Below, in pieces: positions 11,401-22,100 of a DNA stretch of 64,000 nucleotides. Below the pieces are notes generated by a model. It had not been told where the DNA came from, ran no database searches, and was given only the letters and a program-made list of their open reading frames with translations. Origin of the DNA: Trebouxia sp. TZW2008 (taxonomy: Eukaryota; Chlorophyta; Trebouxiophyceae; Trebouxiales; Trebouxiaceae); contig BDIU01000180.1 of the NCBI GenBank assembly GCA_002118135.1, positions 62,001-126,000 of the forward strand, in the 5' to 3' direction. Each line of letters starts with the position of its first letter. Within the stretch, counting starts at the first letter, position 1. A program made the position numbers and the translations under genes.

Positions 11401-12227
11401 AAGGCTGCCCTCTGTGCAAGCTGCTGTTCGTACCCGACACGCCGTTTTTGGCGGGCTACACCACCGGCGCCGCGGCGTCGCTGATCGTGTGGAACCTGCT
11501 GACGGAATCGGTCTGGTGGTCGTACCGTCTAAGCGTCTCGGCTGTGGCTGTGGACCCTCTCAGTGGCTCTATTGCTGCTGCTGTCTTGCCAGAAGATGCG
11601 ACTGCTGACAAGCAGCAGCAAACTTCGAACAGGCAATCAGGCGGTGCAGATAAGCAGTCACAGGGAGAGCAAGCAACAGCAGAAGCAGATGCTCAGACAG
11701 CAGAATTGCTAAAGGGAAATCCCATGGCAGTGCAAGATTCAAACAGACCTCAGACAGTCTCAGGGACATCGGCTGTGTTCCTGTTCAACCCAGCATCTGG
11801 CCGGCCGCACTTATCATGGAATTTGGGTCAGACCAAAGTGGCTGCACTGCTGTTTGCTGCTTCAGGCAGCAGGCTGTATGCTGCGGCTAGTGCTGCAAGC
11901 CCAGAGGGTATGAATCCATTGCTGATTGTCACTGAGGACAGGCAGTATGTTGTTGCCAGAAGAGCTGGGTATGTGGCTGATGCAAACTTGCAGCCAAGAA
12001 CGCCACTGCAAGATGATCAAGCTAGTGCGTTTGAGGCAACTTTTGGCAAGGCTGCTGTACAGCAACCTGTTCAGCAGATGCAGTCAATTGTGCCTCGATC
12101 TGATGCGCAGAGTCGGATAGAGGCCTTGTTTGATGCTCCTTCCCATGCGTTGCCTCCTCTGAAAGACTTGGCCCCTGCTTTCTTTGAGTGTTTGACTCAA
12201 GGGACAAGATATGCCGCATTGAATTAA
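5414..12227 (+). CDS. WDR75: WDR75/UTP17-family WD-repeat protein (small-subunit processome)
   Basis: WDR75 (Utp17/Nan1 in yeast) is a nucleolar component of the t-UTP/UtpA subcomplex, needed for pre-18S rRNA transcription and processing. Exons are 5414-5602, 5723-5821, 5927-5992, 6290-6364, 6694-6807, 7100-7717, 8323-8454, 8681-8872, 9473-9747, 10194-10348 and 11269-12227; all phases agree and give 957 residues. The start MVSGGGALSN precedes a WD unit reading VFTASLDGTVKQWNYVTG. Family signatures follow in order: CVAIDPNEERIAAGDTSGRI, VHWHAHPVASLCFSADGT with LLSGGEEAVL, WQLETGQRTFLPRLGG, and GEPLTAAAFSSDGSLLAV. It is longer than the human protein mainly through an Ala/Gln/Asp-rich insert in exon 6. 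Introns 6, 7 and 8 carry copies of neighbouring exon ends. TGTAA, a green-algal polyadenylation motif, occurs near 12336. Confidence 0.93.
6031..6208. mobile_element. MITE with TA duplication and CAGT inverted ends
   Basis: A 178-base element begins CAGTAACTTCTCCTTGTA and ends with TACAAAGAGGAGTCACTG, an imperfect inverted repeat of the start. It is flanked on both sides by TA (6029-6030 and 6209-6210). TA duplication with CAGT ends is typical of Tc1/mariner-mobilised MITEs. It has no coding capacity. It is inserted in intron 3 of WDR75 and is the cleanest copy of a family with many degraded members in the window. Confidence 0.85.
7350..7495 (+). repeat. coding tandem repeat in WDR75 exon 6
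   Basis: Three units of about 45 bases encode variants of A-K-A-R-D-S-A-A-Q-D-T-T. They lie in the low-complexity insert that separates two WD blocks. The insert is probably a disordered linker. Confidence 0.8.
7755..7930 (+). repeat. two intronic copies of WDR75 exon 6 end
   Basis: Bases 7755-7840 read AHPVASLCFNADSTLLLSGG and then keep a GTCCTG|GTGAGC donor. Bases 7885-7930 are a shorter remnant (TACTGCTGACGGCACAATGC). Both follow the functional donor at 7717. Confidence 0.88.
8525..8650 (+). repeat. two decayed copies of WDR75 exon 7 end
   Basis: The ITQADNTV segment encoded at 8430-8454 recurs at about 8533-8556 (ITQADAM) and 8626-8648 (VTQADNTE), downstream of the functional donor. Confidence 0.8.
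8932..9026 (+). repeat. near-complete copy of WDR75 exon 8 end with donor
   Basis: About 95 bases match 8778-8875 closely. The copy reads PGSSELVLPTGKSMLQLWDA and then KLQ followed by GTGAGA. The true exon ends at 8872 with KLQ and GTAAGG. Confidence 0.9.
10500..10720. repeat. MITE remnant followed by a minus-strand family A repeat
   Basis: Bases 10500-10600 contain MITE internal blocks (GAGGTACGACTGCAGTCAAAATGCA, TGATTCCCAACTGCCTTGTC), shown here in part. Bases 10625-10720 match family A on the minus strand (CTCAGCAGGCCCGGCTAGGTATGTACTGGAGCAGT is the matched span). Confidence 0.7.
11180..11230 (+). repeat. family A repeat, partial copy
   Basis: Contains CAGTATGTACCTGGCTGGG and then CCTGCTGAGCCTGTCTAGCA, just upstream of the last WDR75 exon. 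Confidence 0.8.
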
Positions 12228-13030
12228 TGCCATTGCATACAGTAGCCTTACTGATTTGTTGCATGGATGTTGATTTGGCAATGCAGTTGTTTCAGTACCA
12301 ATATTGAATGACGTTTACTCTCGACATTGGTCAGTGTGTAAGTGTCTGCAGCAGCAGCATCAGCACATGATGTTATTTCGTGTATTCCTGATCGACTAAT
12401 TGGTACAGAGAAGCATTTAGATCAAAACATGAAAACAGTTGTGATAAAGCGCCTTTGAATTTAGTAAATTGCCTCATTGCCAATATTATGTTGCTTGCCT
12501 GATTTTCCCAAGTTTGCTGTAAGCATGTTCGCTGTGTCTCGTTGCAAATACGCAGACACGTACTTGATGCATGCTACATACCATAGAGCGCATCAAAGTG
12601 GTAGTGATTAGAAGTGGTGATACTGAGAATACAAAGGATGAGCTACCCAGTGCTCAAGCCAGCGAGCCTGTCATGTTCATTTCGAGATACCACTGTAAGA
12701 TGGCCGTGTTGATGAGCAGCAAGGTCCACAACAGCACACACAGCTTTTCTGCAGAGCATCAAGGTGGAGATCAGGCACGCAACCCTGCTTGCCATTCAGT
12801 TTATTGGGCTTGAAGCCCTCGGATGGCAATGCCATAACGTAAGACAGCAGCTCAGCCATCGTACTTCACGCAAGCATGCCTGGAAACAGCAGCAAAGCAC
12901 AGCGCAGCATTGATCATAATGCTGCACCCTGCAGGCAGTTGGTGTAATTCAACACTAAAATAAGGAGCCTCTGCCTGCTCACTCCAGCTTTGCAACACGA
13001 AGACATAGACTAAGCACTGTGCAACACAGC
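12228..13030. other. convergent intergenic region WDR75/SF1
   Basis: About 800 bases separate the two convergent stop codons. No protein-like frame or known repeat family was recognised. TGTAA motifs at about 12336 and 12518 could serve WDR75 polyadenylation. Confidence 0.6.
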
Positions 13031-16000
13031 TCATCTGGGCAGGCCAATCTCAGACATGAATCGCTCATATTCACTCTGCACTTTCTCATCCTTAGGCAAA
13101 GGTGGGGCAGAGGTATCTTGAGGCAGAGGGGGCTGCTCTGATTGCGTATATGCTGATGCTGGTTGCTGTGTCTGAGGCTGAGCATATGATGACTGTGGTG
13201 CTGCTGACACTGGATGTTGCCCTGGTGCAGCTTGCTGGCCATAGGCACCAGTAGGAGGTCCATAACCTGGCGGTGGCATACTGTAGCCAGTAGGTGGGTA
13301 CTGACCATAGCCTGCAGGTGGGCCATACCCTGGCGGCGGCTGAGAATACCCTGCCGGCGGCCCATAGCCTGCCGGCGGGGCAGCATACCCAGGGGGTGGT
13401 GCGCTGGTCTGAGGGGGCCCATACCCTGGAGGAGGGGTCCCGTAGGCAGCGGCTGGAGGGCCATACCCTGGTGGGGTTTGGCCAGGGCGAGGGTACGGGG
13501 CTGTGCCTGGGGACGCCCCTGGGTACGGGGACGCCCCTGGGCCGGGCTGAGGACCCCCAAATGGTCTCGGAGCCCCTGGGCCCCCGGGATAGGTTGGGGG
13601 TGGAGTGAAACCCATGCCTGGCATGCCTGGGCCCCCTTTGTTGGCCCCTGCCATCCTGACTGAAATGGTCTTTTCACCCAGCTTGTATCCTGAGAGGCCC
13701 TTGATGGCGCTGTGAGCTGCGCCTGGGCTGTCCATTGTGACAAAACCATATCCCTTGGGCATGTTGGTATCCCGGTCTGTGATCAGGCGCACGTCCAGAA
13801 CAATGCCGTAGGTCCCAAAGATCTGCTTCAGCATGTCTTCTGTGATATTAGGACTGACGCCGCCAACAAACAGCTTGCTGTCGTCTCTGTTGCCAACCCC
13901 AAAGGGTCTGGAGGTGTCTGGGGCACCCATACCCCCACCATTGCCGCCGCCAGGAGGTTCTGACCGCTGCCTCACGACTAAAGGTTTGCCATCAACAGGC
14001 TTCCCACTGAGCGCTGATGCTGCAGATCCTGCGCTCTGGGCATTGTCCATATGGACGAAGCCATAGCCTCGGCTCTGCTGAGTGACCATATCCAGCAGCA
14101 CCACAGCGTGCAGCACATTGCCGAAGGGCTTCATCATGGCTTTGAGGGTTTCGTCTGTGATGTTGGGGGACAGATTGCCCACATACAGCTTGCAATCGTC
14201 TGGGAGTTCGTCACCAGGGCGCATCTTGCCGCTGCGTCCTGAGGCGCCTAAGCCAGGCCTGTCAAAGCTGTTGCCACCACCGAAGCCGCCACTGCCGCCG
14301 CCACTGCCGCCAAAAGATGGGCCAGCACCTGCAGCAGCCATGTGTCATTTGGTAAGTTGCTTGAAATTACACACAAGGAACAAGAAAGCAAGAACAAGCT
14401 TGACATCACACAGAAGAAAGAAAGAACAAGAGACCGCGACTGCCGCCAGCGCTGAAAGATGGGCCTGCACCTGCAGCAGCCACATGTCAAGTGCTTAAGT
14501 TGCTGGATATCACACACAAGAATGCTTGCAATCAGACACCTAAAATAAGAAGGACAGCACAAGAGGCCGCTGCTGCTGCCAGTGCCTAAAGACGATCCTG
14601 CACCTGCAGCATCCATATGTCATTGTTGTCGGTCGCTTCAGATCAGACACAAGAAACAAGAAGGGAAGCACAAGAGGCTGCTGTTGCTGCCAGTGCCAAA
14701 AGAGGGGGCTGATCCTGCTGCAGGCGCATGTTCCCTTGTAAACTTTGAGACAAAGCAGACGACACAGGCAGCAGTTCACAACATGCAGCAAGGTCAATCT
14801 TTTGTACACCTACTAGAGTCACCTAGCAGGGTCAGGGAAATACGACTAGCAAATAGGGTGTCAATGCTGCTGATGATGCTCATCATTGCCATGCGCAATA
14901 ACTGAGATCAGGAACGACAGGAAATCTTTGAGGGAGAGCCAGAGACAAAGAAGCAGATGTTGAAGTGTGAGATGAGGGAAGTGCTGATAAATTAGTGACC
15001 AACCAAAAGGGTGCAAAACAAGCTGCCCCCAAAGACCATAAAAGCAACAAACACATCAAGGGAAAGCTGGGTAGACCTGAGCCGCCAAGTTCTCTAGGAT
15101 CCTTGCCGCCCAATTCAGCCAGGAAGGTTTTGTATTCATCCTCCATGCCCTTGGTGTCTTTGCCTTCCCCAGCCATGCGTGCAATGTCACGCTGATACAG
15201 CATATTGACCTGCTCCTGCACTGCTGTTGGCAGCTTGTAGATCTCCCCTTGGTGGGTAGGGCACTCAAATTGCCTGCATGCCACAAAATTGCATCAAAGG
15301 GCTTCAAGATGAGAGACAGGACAGATCGCCGTTTCAGTGAATTTATGGATTGTTATCAAGTGTAAAGGCCAAAGGTGAATCCAGCGACACTTGGCAAATA
15401 ATTGTGCAGAGAATTCTGTACACCCTGGAAAATCAGTATAGATAGTTCAGGTTGGCACAGGGTCGGGGACAGTTGATTGCTCCAGGACATACCTAGCTGG
15501 GCCTGCGGAGCCTGTCTAGCAGGCCTTTTGAAGAAACGGTGCATCGAGATGAGAGTTTGGCTTGAAAGTAATGCATATGCTTGACCTTGATATGCGTGAA
15601 CATACATGTGCAGACTGTCTTTATGAAGTTCAGTCTGCACAGACACCGCACGCAACGGGTGATTGAAGTCTTTCTATATACCTTGCTTGACTCACAAGGC
15701 TACGAACTTGCTACAAGATGCAATTGGCTGTCACTGCATTCTGCAAGACTGGCGTGCTGCATGTCTGTCTGCATCACAGGAAGACTGGTCCTGAAACGAG
15801 ATGCAAGATGGCATGCCTAGGTGTGAAGCTGACATAATTGGTCATGGTACAAGAATTTCTCCTTATAGGTCCCTTCGATGTAAGGACATCCTTGATGCAA
15901 GGACATTCTTGATGTAAAAACAAGGCAATGGGGAGATGATCTCTGCATTCTGACTGCAGTGAGATCTCTGCCATGTTTCAAAAACAAGGCAGCAAAGTAT

Positions 16001-18546
16001 CACCTGTGGCCTGACTCTCCACACAGGTAGCAGTGCTGATCATCCTTTAGGGTTCCATTGAGGGCTGCCAGTTCCCGTAGCTGCACCCGCTTATGCTCAT
16101 TCCTGGCCTCATCAGTTGGAACCAGCAGATCTTGGATCATCTGCGCTGCCGCATCCACCTGCAATCATAGAGGTGAGGCGTCATATGTCCTGTGACATAA
16201 GTTGATTGCTCCAATACATACCAAGCTGGGCCTGCTGAGCCTGTCTAGCATGCATCACGAGTGACTGAGTGAGTGGGTGGTTGGGCAGGAGGGCGGGCGG
16301 GTGGGGGACTGAATGAATGCGTGTGCCAAACACCACAGGCCATGTACTGTCTCAGCAATTGAGTCCAGTGGATTTGAAACTGCCCGCAGGTATTAGGTTT
16401 TTGAAGCCAACTGCAAGCATAGGTGTGAGGCTTGAATAGTGCACTGTGACTTAGACTGCAGACCATTGCAAAGAAAGCTCTTGATATAAGGACATTCTTG
16501 TTGTAAGGACGATGCAGTAGGGCAGAACCAATCACTGCTTTCTGCAATGGCACCTCTTGCACAAGTCATATTTTGCATGAAAAGCAAACAAGACATAAAA
16601 GCATGAAATGCATGTAGCAGCATGACATGCATTCAGGGAACAGCCCAGGTGTATCTTACATCTTGCTGGGGGTGTCCAGAGATGAGCACATGCAACTCCT
16701 CCTCTTTCCCATAGTCATACTTTGGATCACATGCACACAGGGAACAGCCACCGATGTCAGCAAGAAGTCAGCAAGATCTTACATCCTGCTGGGTGTCTCC
16801 AGAAATAAGTACGTGCAGCTCCTCCTCTTCTCCATAGTCATACTTGGGATCACGAGCAGCCCCTTCCTTGACTGAGCCCCTACCCCTGATAGCAATCTTG
16901 GTGTTGGTTTCCTTCTGCATGCGCTTCTGGGTATTTCCTCTGGGGCCAATGATCAGGCCAATGAAGTTGTAGCCTGGGTAATCTTTCTGAGGAATGAAGA
17001 TCTTGCGCTCCTTCTTACGGGGGCGGTAATCTGCTGGGGGTCTATAGCTGGGGTCTGCTTTGATCATTTCCTCAATCAGGAATGAGCGCCGGTCCATTAG
17101 CTTATCCTTGTATCTGACCTCTCGAGTGTTCAGACGCTGTCCGTTCTGGTCGTAGCGTGGTGGGGGCGAGGGTGACCGTTCCCCTTCTGGTGGGATGTCA
17201 AGCTCATTGTTGAGGATCTTGCGGTTGACATCGTTGAGCTGCTCTTGTAGCTCGCGGATCTTGGGGTCTGCGCTGGTGATTGCTCCTGTGAGAGCTGGTG
17301 GCAAAGTGACCTGCAACACACACCAGCAATCCAGACGCTTGTTCTCACTATATGCATTGTATTGTCTGACTTCCAACAGTTCAACATCAGACAGCCTCTT
17401 ATCATGGCGCTTAAGGTGAGCATGCCTGGCGAGACAGGAATTGTGCCACACACCTAGCAACATATGCTAAAAAGGGTGACTCACTGCTATTGTTATATGC
17501 ATGTGCATGTCAGGCATAAGACTTGAGACAATGTGTGCCACACGGCATGTTTGCATGTGATCTGTAATGCACAACACATTGCTGCCCTTGCCTCAAGTCA
17601 AAGCATGATCCTCATGCAAAAGCTGCAAGGTGCTGACAGCGCCATGGGAAAAAGCGCCACTGTGCATCAGGATGCAAAGGTATGCATAGCAAGATCAACA
17701 GACCAATCTTGAGACTGAGTTAGCTTGGTCTCACAGCCTACCAGCGGTGACTGGCAGACTAGTCTACTCTGCACTGGTTGCTACACAGTCCGAATGGCTG
17801 AAGATATGTGATAGCAACATGATGGCTGACATGCTAAGATAGCGCACCTTGATGCCTCCAGCAAGGACAATCTCATGAGGGAAACCAGCACCACCAGCGG
17901 TGTCTATGACTGTCAGCTGCTGAGAGTCGTCAGCCGCAGGAGCAGGCTCCTCCCATCGGCTGCGCCTCTTCTTGCGACCTTCTCCATCTCCAGCTGCATC
18001 AGCAGCTGGCTCTGCAGGTGCGTTGGCAGGTGGTCCCCATCTTGCTCTGCGCTTTTTGCTCCTGCCACGTTCAGCTTGCGTTGTGTCAGCTGCAGCAGTA
18101 GACTGTGCTGTGCTGGTTGTGTCTGGCAGACCATTGAGGTGTTCGTCGCTGACACCGTTGGCAACAGGAAGCTCGTTTTGCTGATCTGCTACTGCACTTT
18201 CTGGTGCTGCAGCTGCTTCCGTTGATGCTATGGGCGCAGAACTGTCAGGCTGAGCGCCGACTGCGACTGCTTGCTCCACGACTGTGTCAGCGTCGCTTGG
18301 TACAGCGTCGTCAGTGGCCACGTAGGTTGCTTGGACTGTGGTCACATGTTCACCATCGTCCACTTGCTCCTGAACCTCGACGATAGCAGGCTCGATTAGA
18401 CCGTCCGAAGTTGCTAGCGCAGGATTTTGATCTACTTCTGCTGACACTTGCTCGTCTGAGGGCGGCTGTTCGACAACCTCCGCATTTGCACCTGCCTCCT
18501 CTGTCAATCCCGCGAGCAGGGCCTCTGTTTCGGCCGCGACGTCCAT
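13031..18546 (-). CDS. SF1: splicing factor SF1/branchpoint-binding protein with two RRMs
   Basis: SF1 recognises the intron branch point in the early spliceosome and binds U2AF65. Minus-strand exons are 18546-17848, 17310-16783, 16158-16004, 15273-15077 and 14328-13031; phases agree and give 958 residues. Residues 161-170 and 191-200 hold two basic RxRW motifs (KKRRARW, KKRRSRW) of the ULM type that binds U2AF65. SPSP lies at 279-282. A KH-QUA2 domain spans about 334-409 and contains [14 protein letters not shown]2CX4HX4C zinc knuckle is at 452-465. RRM1 lies at about 573-646 ([14 protein letters not shown]) and RRM2 at about 678-752 ([14 protein letters not shown]). A Pro/Gly/Tyr-rich tail ends in MSEIGLPR. 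Plant SF1 normally has one RRM, so the pair is unusual. It shares a 568-base 5' region with the P5B ATPase gene. Confidence 0.94.
14452..14735 (-). repeat. three copies of the SF1 exon 5 acceptor region
   Basis: The junction at 14312-14345 (CTGCAG plus GTGCTGGCCCATCTTT on the minus strand) recurs in decayed form at about 14452-14490, 14575-14625 and 14690-14735. All lie upstream of the functional acceptor in transcription order. Confidence 0.85.
15430..15530 (+). repeat. dispersed repeat family A, copy
   Basis: Contains AGTTCAGGTTGGCAC, GGGGACAGTTGATTGCTCC, and ACCTAGCTGGGCCTGC followed by GAGCCTGTCTAGCA. It lies in an SF1 intron in opposite orientation to the gene. A second, shorter copy is at 16200-16262. 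Confidence 0.82.
15845..15975. mobile_element. degraded MITE of the CAGT family
   Basis: Contains AATTTCTCCTTATAGG, three spaced GATGTAAGGACAT-like blocks and CTGCATTCTGACTGCAGTG. A further remnant lies at 16475-16570 (ATATAAGGACATTCTTG, CACTGCTTTCTGC, GGCACCTCTTG). Confidence 0.7.
16200..16262 (+). repeat. dispersed repeat family A, partial copy
   Basis: Contains GTTGATTGCTCCAATACATA and then GGGCCTGCTGAGCCTGTCTA with GCATGCATCACG. Confidence 0.82.
16650..16722 (-). repeat. copy of SF1 exon 2 end and donor
   Basis: About 70 bases repeat 16775-16850 and read on the minus strand [18 protein letters not shown], then an altered donor. The copy lies just downstream of the functional donor in transcription order. 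Confidence 0.9.
17345..17465 (-). repeat. dispersed repeat family C, copy
   Basis: On the minus strand it reads TTGCTAGGTGTGTGGCACAA, CCTGTCTCGCCAGGCATGC and GATGTTGAACTGTTGGAAGT. It matches 21250-21355 and 54010-54120 in block order. Confidence 0.8.
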
Positions 18547-19114
18547 GTCAACACGACGCTCAAGTGCTGTTCGTCCACCAAGGCTGCAGCTTATACGAGT
18601 CTCATGCCGCAGGCAGTGTCAAGGCAAGCCTCAAGCATGGGCCGGCCATGACTCTTGCATGCACAGAGAAGGCATGAAGAAGAAGCTCCCCGAGATGTAG
18701 TAAACCCCGTTTACTAACTGAAGCTTTTTATGACTACTCAACGTTGCGTTGCAGTTTAAGGGCCGACAGGTCGTCGAAAGTCGCGACCGCAGTGAACTGC
18801 GCCGGTACGTGCGCTTGTTGGGTCCGGGACTGGCTCTCGCAGCGCGTCCTTTACATTAGTGAGCCACGCCAAGCTGCCGAGTGTAAAGCAGCGAGCGCAC
18901 GTCGCAAGCAAGCTGCAGTAACATATCGCGAGTGCAAAAGCTTTTCATATATCGTCTGCTCCGGCGGCGTGTCTGCTGCCTCAAAGCGCAGTCAACTTGC
19001 ATTCTGTCTTGTACGCAGCAATCTGCCTCCTCGGAAAGCTCCGGTCACCGGCTGCGTGCCGAGCACGGTTCCACCTCACAACGCTTCAGCAAGTGAAAGA
19101 CTGCGCTTCTCAGC
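18547..19114. promoter_or_regulatory. shared 5' region of SF1 and the P5B ATPase gene
   Basis: A 568-base gap between divergent start codons. It is relatively GC-rich in its right half and holds no recognised repeat. It should contain both promoters and 5' UTRs. Confidence 0.55.
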
Positions 19115-22100
19115 ATGGGCGCCTATCCCACAGGGCCAGAAGAATGCGCGCCACCTGAGTGCGAGCCTCGAGTGACTAGTCTTCGAGACCCTGGACCGAT
19201 AGCGGTGTTTGTTTTCTGGGGAATCGTAGTCGCTTATCTGGTCCTGTACTTCTGTGTCAAGCTTGTCAGGTCTCGACGTCATTACGTACCGTCAACGAAA
19301 TTGGAGCTTACAGCATCCAAGACTGTGGAGACGAGCAAGACATCTGAGCACAATGTGAGTCAGACCCCAGACCAACATTTGACGTTTGGCAGACAAATTT
19401 GCTGTGGCCAGCATAATGCCATTACGCACAGCAGCTGTCACACCATGCTTGCAGAAAGCCTGTGCTTGACTGGAGTCTGCCATCAGGAGCCATGCAATGT
19501 GCTGTCTGGTATCGCAACAAATGCTTGCTGTCGCAAAACATACTCAGTGTGCTGGCTGATACTGCAAGAAACAACTGTTGTCACAAGACATACAATGTGC
19601 TGGCTGATATTGCAACTGATGATAATTGTCATAAAATAATCAATTGGCTAGCTCATATTGTAAGCGATGTCTGTTGTCAGGAGACGTACAATGTGCTGGC
19701 TGATATTGCATGCAGGAAGTACGTGTCAGCAAATCTGGGCACCAAGACGCTCGTGTGGCTGTGAACCTTGAAGGGAAGTATCTTCTTGTGACAGGGTACA
19801 GAAGGTCCATATCTGGCTTGGTGAGTGTCAAAGCTAACTCTGTCTTTTTCAGCATATATGAGAACTGCGATTATGCCCCTGGATCCCAGCCAGCTTACAA
19901 TGACAATCTGCTCAAAGTTGCAACGCAATGCATACATAAAGCAGAGCAAGCACGCTCTTGTCAAGATAGCTGCCCCTTTGACCTGCTTCTTGTGCCTCAC
20001 GTATGTAGGCAGGACAATCTGTCACATGATCTGCTCTGTGCATACTTGGCAGCAGATTGTGTACAAGGTCTTGCTTGCCTTGCATGTTTAGTTAAGCTGC
20101 TTCAAAACAAATTGTGACAGACTTGCATGGGGACAATTGATTGCGCCTGTATGCCCTTAGTCACTGGGTCTTAAAGCCTGCCTAGCAAACACTTGTCATG
20201 AAAGAATTTCTTAATGAATCTGCTCTGTGCAGGTGGGCTACAGTCTTTGTTGCTTGTTCTCACTCAGCTGCACAGCACTCTTCATTCTGGTGTTGTGGGA
20301 CTACTACAGTGACTGCCAGGTCTCAGGCATTGACGGCCTGTGTTTCTATGGTGACTACTTCATTTTTGGCACGTTTGACTTCAACTCAAAGGTCAGAAGA
20401 ACATTTTGTACAAATCAGCTGCGTATCATATGTGCTGCATGCAGATCATTCTTGCAGCAAATCATGTGTGCCGCATGCAATCATCACACACATTGCGTGT
20501 GCTGCATGCAGGTTGTGAGTGCAGCATGTCATGTGTGCCGCATGCACATATCATGCATATCATGTGCGCAACATATCATGTGTGCTGCATGCAGATCATG
20601 TTTGCAGTATGGTGGATCACGGCCTTCTGGTTCTTCACTTGGGTTATCAACTATGGCAAGGTCAGGAACTGGTTCAGGGAGGCATGTGACATGGACACAG
20701 CCAGAAATGTGTATGTATGGGCGCCTGCAGAGATCAAAGTGCTCACAGTCACACCCTCACCTTTGGTGTGGCTGGTGCGCTGGGCAAAGGTATAGTTTCA
20801 GAAGTTTTCTCTTCTGTACAGGTGCATGTGCATCTATTGCAAAGACAAATCAAGCGGAATTTGAGCATGAGTGCTCTTGGTGTGGTGCCTGCATGTTCAG
20901 TTCTATGCTAGCATCATGGCCATTTCAATACGCCAATAAGTATCCGCAATCCTCGTGTTTGATGAGACAATGCAGCCTTATATTTCGTTTTTGCACTCAC
21001 AACTTTTGGGTGCAGAACCTTGTCTGGCCTCTGGCATTCCAAGGTCGGGGGCAGACTCTGTCTGTGCGTCACACTCAAGCCGGCTTGAGATTCTTTGCGT
21101 TTGAGGGGATGCGATTCATTGTCAAGGATGGCAAACTGCAGCGGGCCAGCCTGACTGTTGGGGACACCTACATGGACTTGCACCAGGTATGCAGCCAGTC
21201 ATATTCATAATCATAATAATAATAATAATCACATGTTCCAGCATATACTGCAAGGTATGTGTGGCACAAGTCCTATTTCGCCAGGCAGGCTTGTCCTGAG
21301 CGTCGTGATATGGACGCCTGATGTTCAACTGTTGAAAGTCAGACAAACCAATGTCCAGATCTTCCTTGGGCGACCTGGAGGATTTGATCCATTGACTTGA
21401 CCAACCTACATGACCTCATATTCATGCATGCATGCATTTGATCACTCACTTGCTCACTCGCTCATACACCCATCCATCTGGCAGTGTGTTGTGCAGTAGG
21501 CATCATTCACAGATGCACATCTGCTTGGAACTGCAAAGATCATTTTCAAGGCTATATGTGAACAGCATGCGCCTGAGATGTGGTCAAGCGCAGGCTGCAA
21601 AGAACCTGGGCAGTGCATACACCTGCTTGAAAGTGCAAATCAACTTCAAGAGTATACATGGTAGTATGTATCTGAAATGCGGACAAGTGCAGGCTGCAAA
21701 ATCTTTATGTGCACCTGCCCAGAAATGTAACTACAAAGATCAATGTCAAGAGCATATATGGTGAGCATGCGTCTGACATGTGGGCAAGTGCAGGCTGCAA
21801 AAGGCCTGGGCAGTGAAGAGGCAGGCCGGAGGCTGGACTTGCTAGGACCCAACTCCATCCCCTACAAGGCGACCTCCTGGGCTCGCCTCTTTGTGGACGA
21901 GTGCTTCAGACCGTAAGCTGTGCTGCCTGTTGAAGCTATTCCCGCAACATGTTTATGTTGTGTATGTGTTTTTACTCCATGCCCTACAAGGCCACCTTCT
22001 GGGCTCGCCTGTTTGTGGATGAGTCCTTCAGACCGTAAGCTTGTATATGGTGCAGTTCGTCCATGTGTGCTTTGATGAGGACCCAAGCAGGACATGAGGT

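Noticed and set aside
13214..13663. Long plus-strand open frame opposite the SF1 Pro-rich tail
   Set aside because: It is an antisense shadow of a biased, GC-rich coding repeat. Its composition (Arg/Trp-rich) is not protein-like and no splice context supports it.
20405..20594. A CRISPR-like array of direct repeats
   Set aside because: Units vary in length and sequence, there are no unique spacers of constant length, and the array lies in a eukaryotic intron ending at an acceptor.
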